Source: Plotosus lineatus (lineage: Eukaryota; Chordata; Actinopteri; Siluriformes; Plotosidae). From it: 64,000 nucleotides of DNA. The DNA lies in the NCBI GenBank assembly GCA_024760905.1, contig CM045746.1, forward strand, positions 8,816,466-8,880,465, given 5' to 3'. The notes beneath the pieces were generated by a model. It ran no database searches, had not been told where the DNA came from, and worked only from the letters and a program-made list of their open reading frames with translations. A program made the position numbers and the translations under genes. Shown in pieces: positions 62,324-64,000 of this stretch (position 1 is the stretch's first letter; every line of letters begins with the position of its first letter).

Positions 62324-62359
<36 letters not shown>

Positions 62360-63169
62360 CATATTTCTATAATGTCCTGCAGAGACGAAGCTGATGAACT
62401 GAAAAATAAATGCAAAAAAATCCTGTTGCGAACAGTTCAACTGAGGCGGGTATTCAGGACCATCTCCTTCTTTGTGAATGACAAGCAATAAAGCCAGTCT
62501 CACGGAATAGAACTAATATTCCTTCAACTGAACTAATAGCCACATAAGTGATGCTACTTAAAGTAGAAAGAACAGTCACAGAGGTAAAAAGTAAATCTCC
62601 ATTCATTGACGTTTAGTCTAAGTCTACTAGCCCACCAGCGGATGTTTCCTTCAAGTCTACTCGCCTGCCAACGGATATTTAGATTAAGTCTACTCACTTG
62701 CCCTTGGACGACTTGGGGGGAGGAACAGTATGGAGCCGCTGAGCCCAGAAGTGCCGAACACCGAAAGTAGTTCATGATCAAATATACGCAGAATCCTGCA
62801 TGAATATATTACTAAAGAACTTAAATGGTTTCCTCTGTGTGAATCTTACAGCTTGGTGTTGCATGAATATGAAGGTTATTAAGGGATATTATGGAATATA
62901 TTATTGAGTTATCATTACAGAGACCCTTTAGTTTTGAAGGCACTGATTGTTCAAAGTGAAAAAAGGAAAATAACAATTTTCATTGATAAAAACTGACCAG
63001 ATCCCCATTTGAACATGTTTGACGAAGTATTGTGTCCCCTATGGTTGTTTCATATTTTAAAATGCAGTTAAATTTAAAATTGAAATATATTACTGGATAT
63101 AAATAGTAAAGTTAAAATCTGTAACAAGTTTTATTTACCCATTTGGTTGTCAAAACTTTCCTTTTTGAT
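62324..63169. other. tbc1d1 intron upstream of e1
   Basis: (CA)n 62327-62357. A small tandem repeat of three units of about 33 bases with AAGTCTACTC-GCC core at 62618-62715. No further exon found. Confidence 0.45.
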
Positions 63170-64000
63170 GGCGTACAGTGGCCCCTCGGAATCCGAACAC
63201 TCTAGAGTCCGAACAAATCGGAATCCGTACAAAAAATCCGTGAGCTCTTCCATCCAGGAAACCGAACAAAAAAACGGAAGTCAAACTGAAAAAACGCACA
63301 AGAAAAAATGAGACCAAGAGGAAGCCGGAAGTTGTTGATACTATGTCTGTTCTGGGGAAGTCCGGAAGTTGTTGATACTATGTAAGGTCTGTTTGGGCTT
63401 TTACACTCAAGCCTAGTGGCTCATCAGGCCGATGCTTAATGTATCACCCTAATAAAGCTGTCCTGAGGAAGTCCGGAAGTTGTTGAAACAGTACTAAAGC
63501 TAAAGCTAGCGCTAAAGCACTAAAGCTATCTAATCACTAACGCCATATACCACCTCCAGCGACAAATACGATTTAGAGTACTGAACAGAAAACCACAGAT
63601 CAGCTTATAGGCATAACCGCCTGAACAAAGCTGAAGAGGATACATGTATGCATGTATGTAAGCTAAGCTAAGATAAAGTGCTAAAGCTAAGCTAAAGCAC
63701 TTGCAGCACTGTGAACACCTTTAACGATGAGGTCATGAGCCACTTCCGCAAGGTTTTGAAAAGAAGTCTTTTCAAAAAAGGTTAAAATTCTTCTTTATTG
63801 TTCTTATGCTGTAACTTTTCTGTGGTTTTCATTTTAGTGTGTTATGGTCTCAGAAGAGAGTTGCGCGTTGAAATGCGCATTGGAGAGGGGCGTGGCTCTA
63901 ACACGCTCATCTATGAAAACGGATTGTGTTTTATTGTTCACAGGTTTCTAGTGCTCTCGTGCCCATGCACTAGTGCCTTCCCTGTGAACAATAAAGCACA
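63170..64000 (+). mobile_element. Tigger-like element G, second copy, runs off the window
   Basis: Left end CAGTGGCCCCTCGGAATCCG AACAC. Shares GAAGTTGTTGATACTATGT, CACCTTTAACGATGAGGTCA and TTTTAGTGTGTTATGGTCTC with 28487-29858. Contains an antisense tail fragment of SINE family S (63386-63440) and a CTAAAGCTAAGC simple repeat (63480-63710). Confidence 0.8.

Noticed and set aside
15124..62323. TBC1D4 (AS160) as the gene identity
   Set aside because: The pre-TBC region ([21 protein letters not shown]) and the [10 protein letters not shown] long-isoform exon fit TBC1D1; TBC1D4 differs at these places.
62324..64000. Further upstream tbc1d1 exon
   Set aside because: I found no segment with PID-domain coding similarity and suitable splice sites; the region is intron plus a Tigger-like element.

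Overview
The window is vertebrate, almost certainly teleost fish, chromosomal DNA. Evidence: split genes with GT-AG introns, a large load of Tc1/mariner, Tigger/pogo, hAT, non-LTR and tRNA-SINE repeats of teleost type, and very dense (CA)n/(GA)n microsatellites. Some SINE types resemble those of catfish-like ostariophysans, but the species cannot be fixed from the sequence.

There is one host gene. The 3' part of a TBC1D1 orthologue (Rab GTPase-activating protein, AS160/TBC1D4 paralogue) lies on the minus strand from about 62323 down to the TAA at 15124-15126. I placed 18 exons by reading frame, splice signals and similarity to the family. All phases agree and the joined exons give an open frame of 924 codons plus stop. 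It starts inside the phosphotyrosine-binding (PID) domain. It then covers the linker with the Akt/AMPK-type phosphosite cluster, two symmetric cassette exons like those of the mammalian long (muscle) isoform, the complete TBC domain with its Arg and Gln fingers, and the C-terminal coiled coil. The 5' exons lie beyond position 64000.

The rest is intron or 3' flank filled with mobile elements. 1-13 kb (3' flank): a LINE inserted into an antisense LINE, SINEs, and two Tc1 relics. 16-17 kb: a Tigger fragment keeping its N-terminal DNA-binding ORF, abutting a 371-bp MITE. 24-26 kb: two MITEs of one family nested in opposite orientation, with an unrecognised ORF. 28.5-29.9 kb: a Tigger-type element with a 36-bp minisatellite and a large hairpin. 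35-44 kb: a stack of an antisense LINE, a nearly intact Tc1, a MITE and a SINE. 44-50 kb: more Tigger-type elements. 54-60 kb: two head-to-head RTE-like LINEs, one with an intact 577-codon reverse transcriptase frame, and a hAT relic, all in a TG-rich array.

The most notable patterns are: (i) dinucleotide repeats lying at or within tens of bases of many tbc1d1 splice sites, including a CT run that itself forms the acceptor tract of a cassette exon; (ii) a SINE family whose body and tail match the 5' and 3' ends of the resident RTE-like LINE; (iii) an unrecognised ORF between MITE ends. I saw no prokaryotic, phage or CRISPR system.
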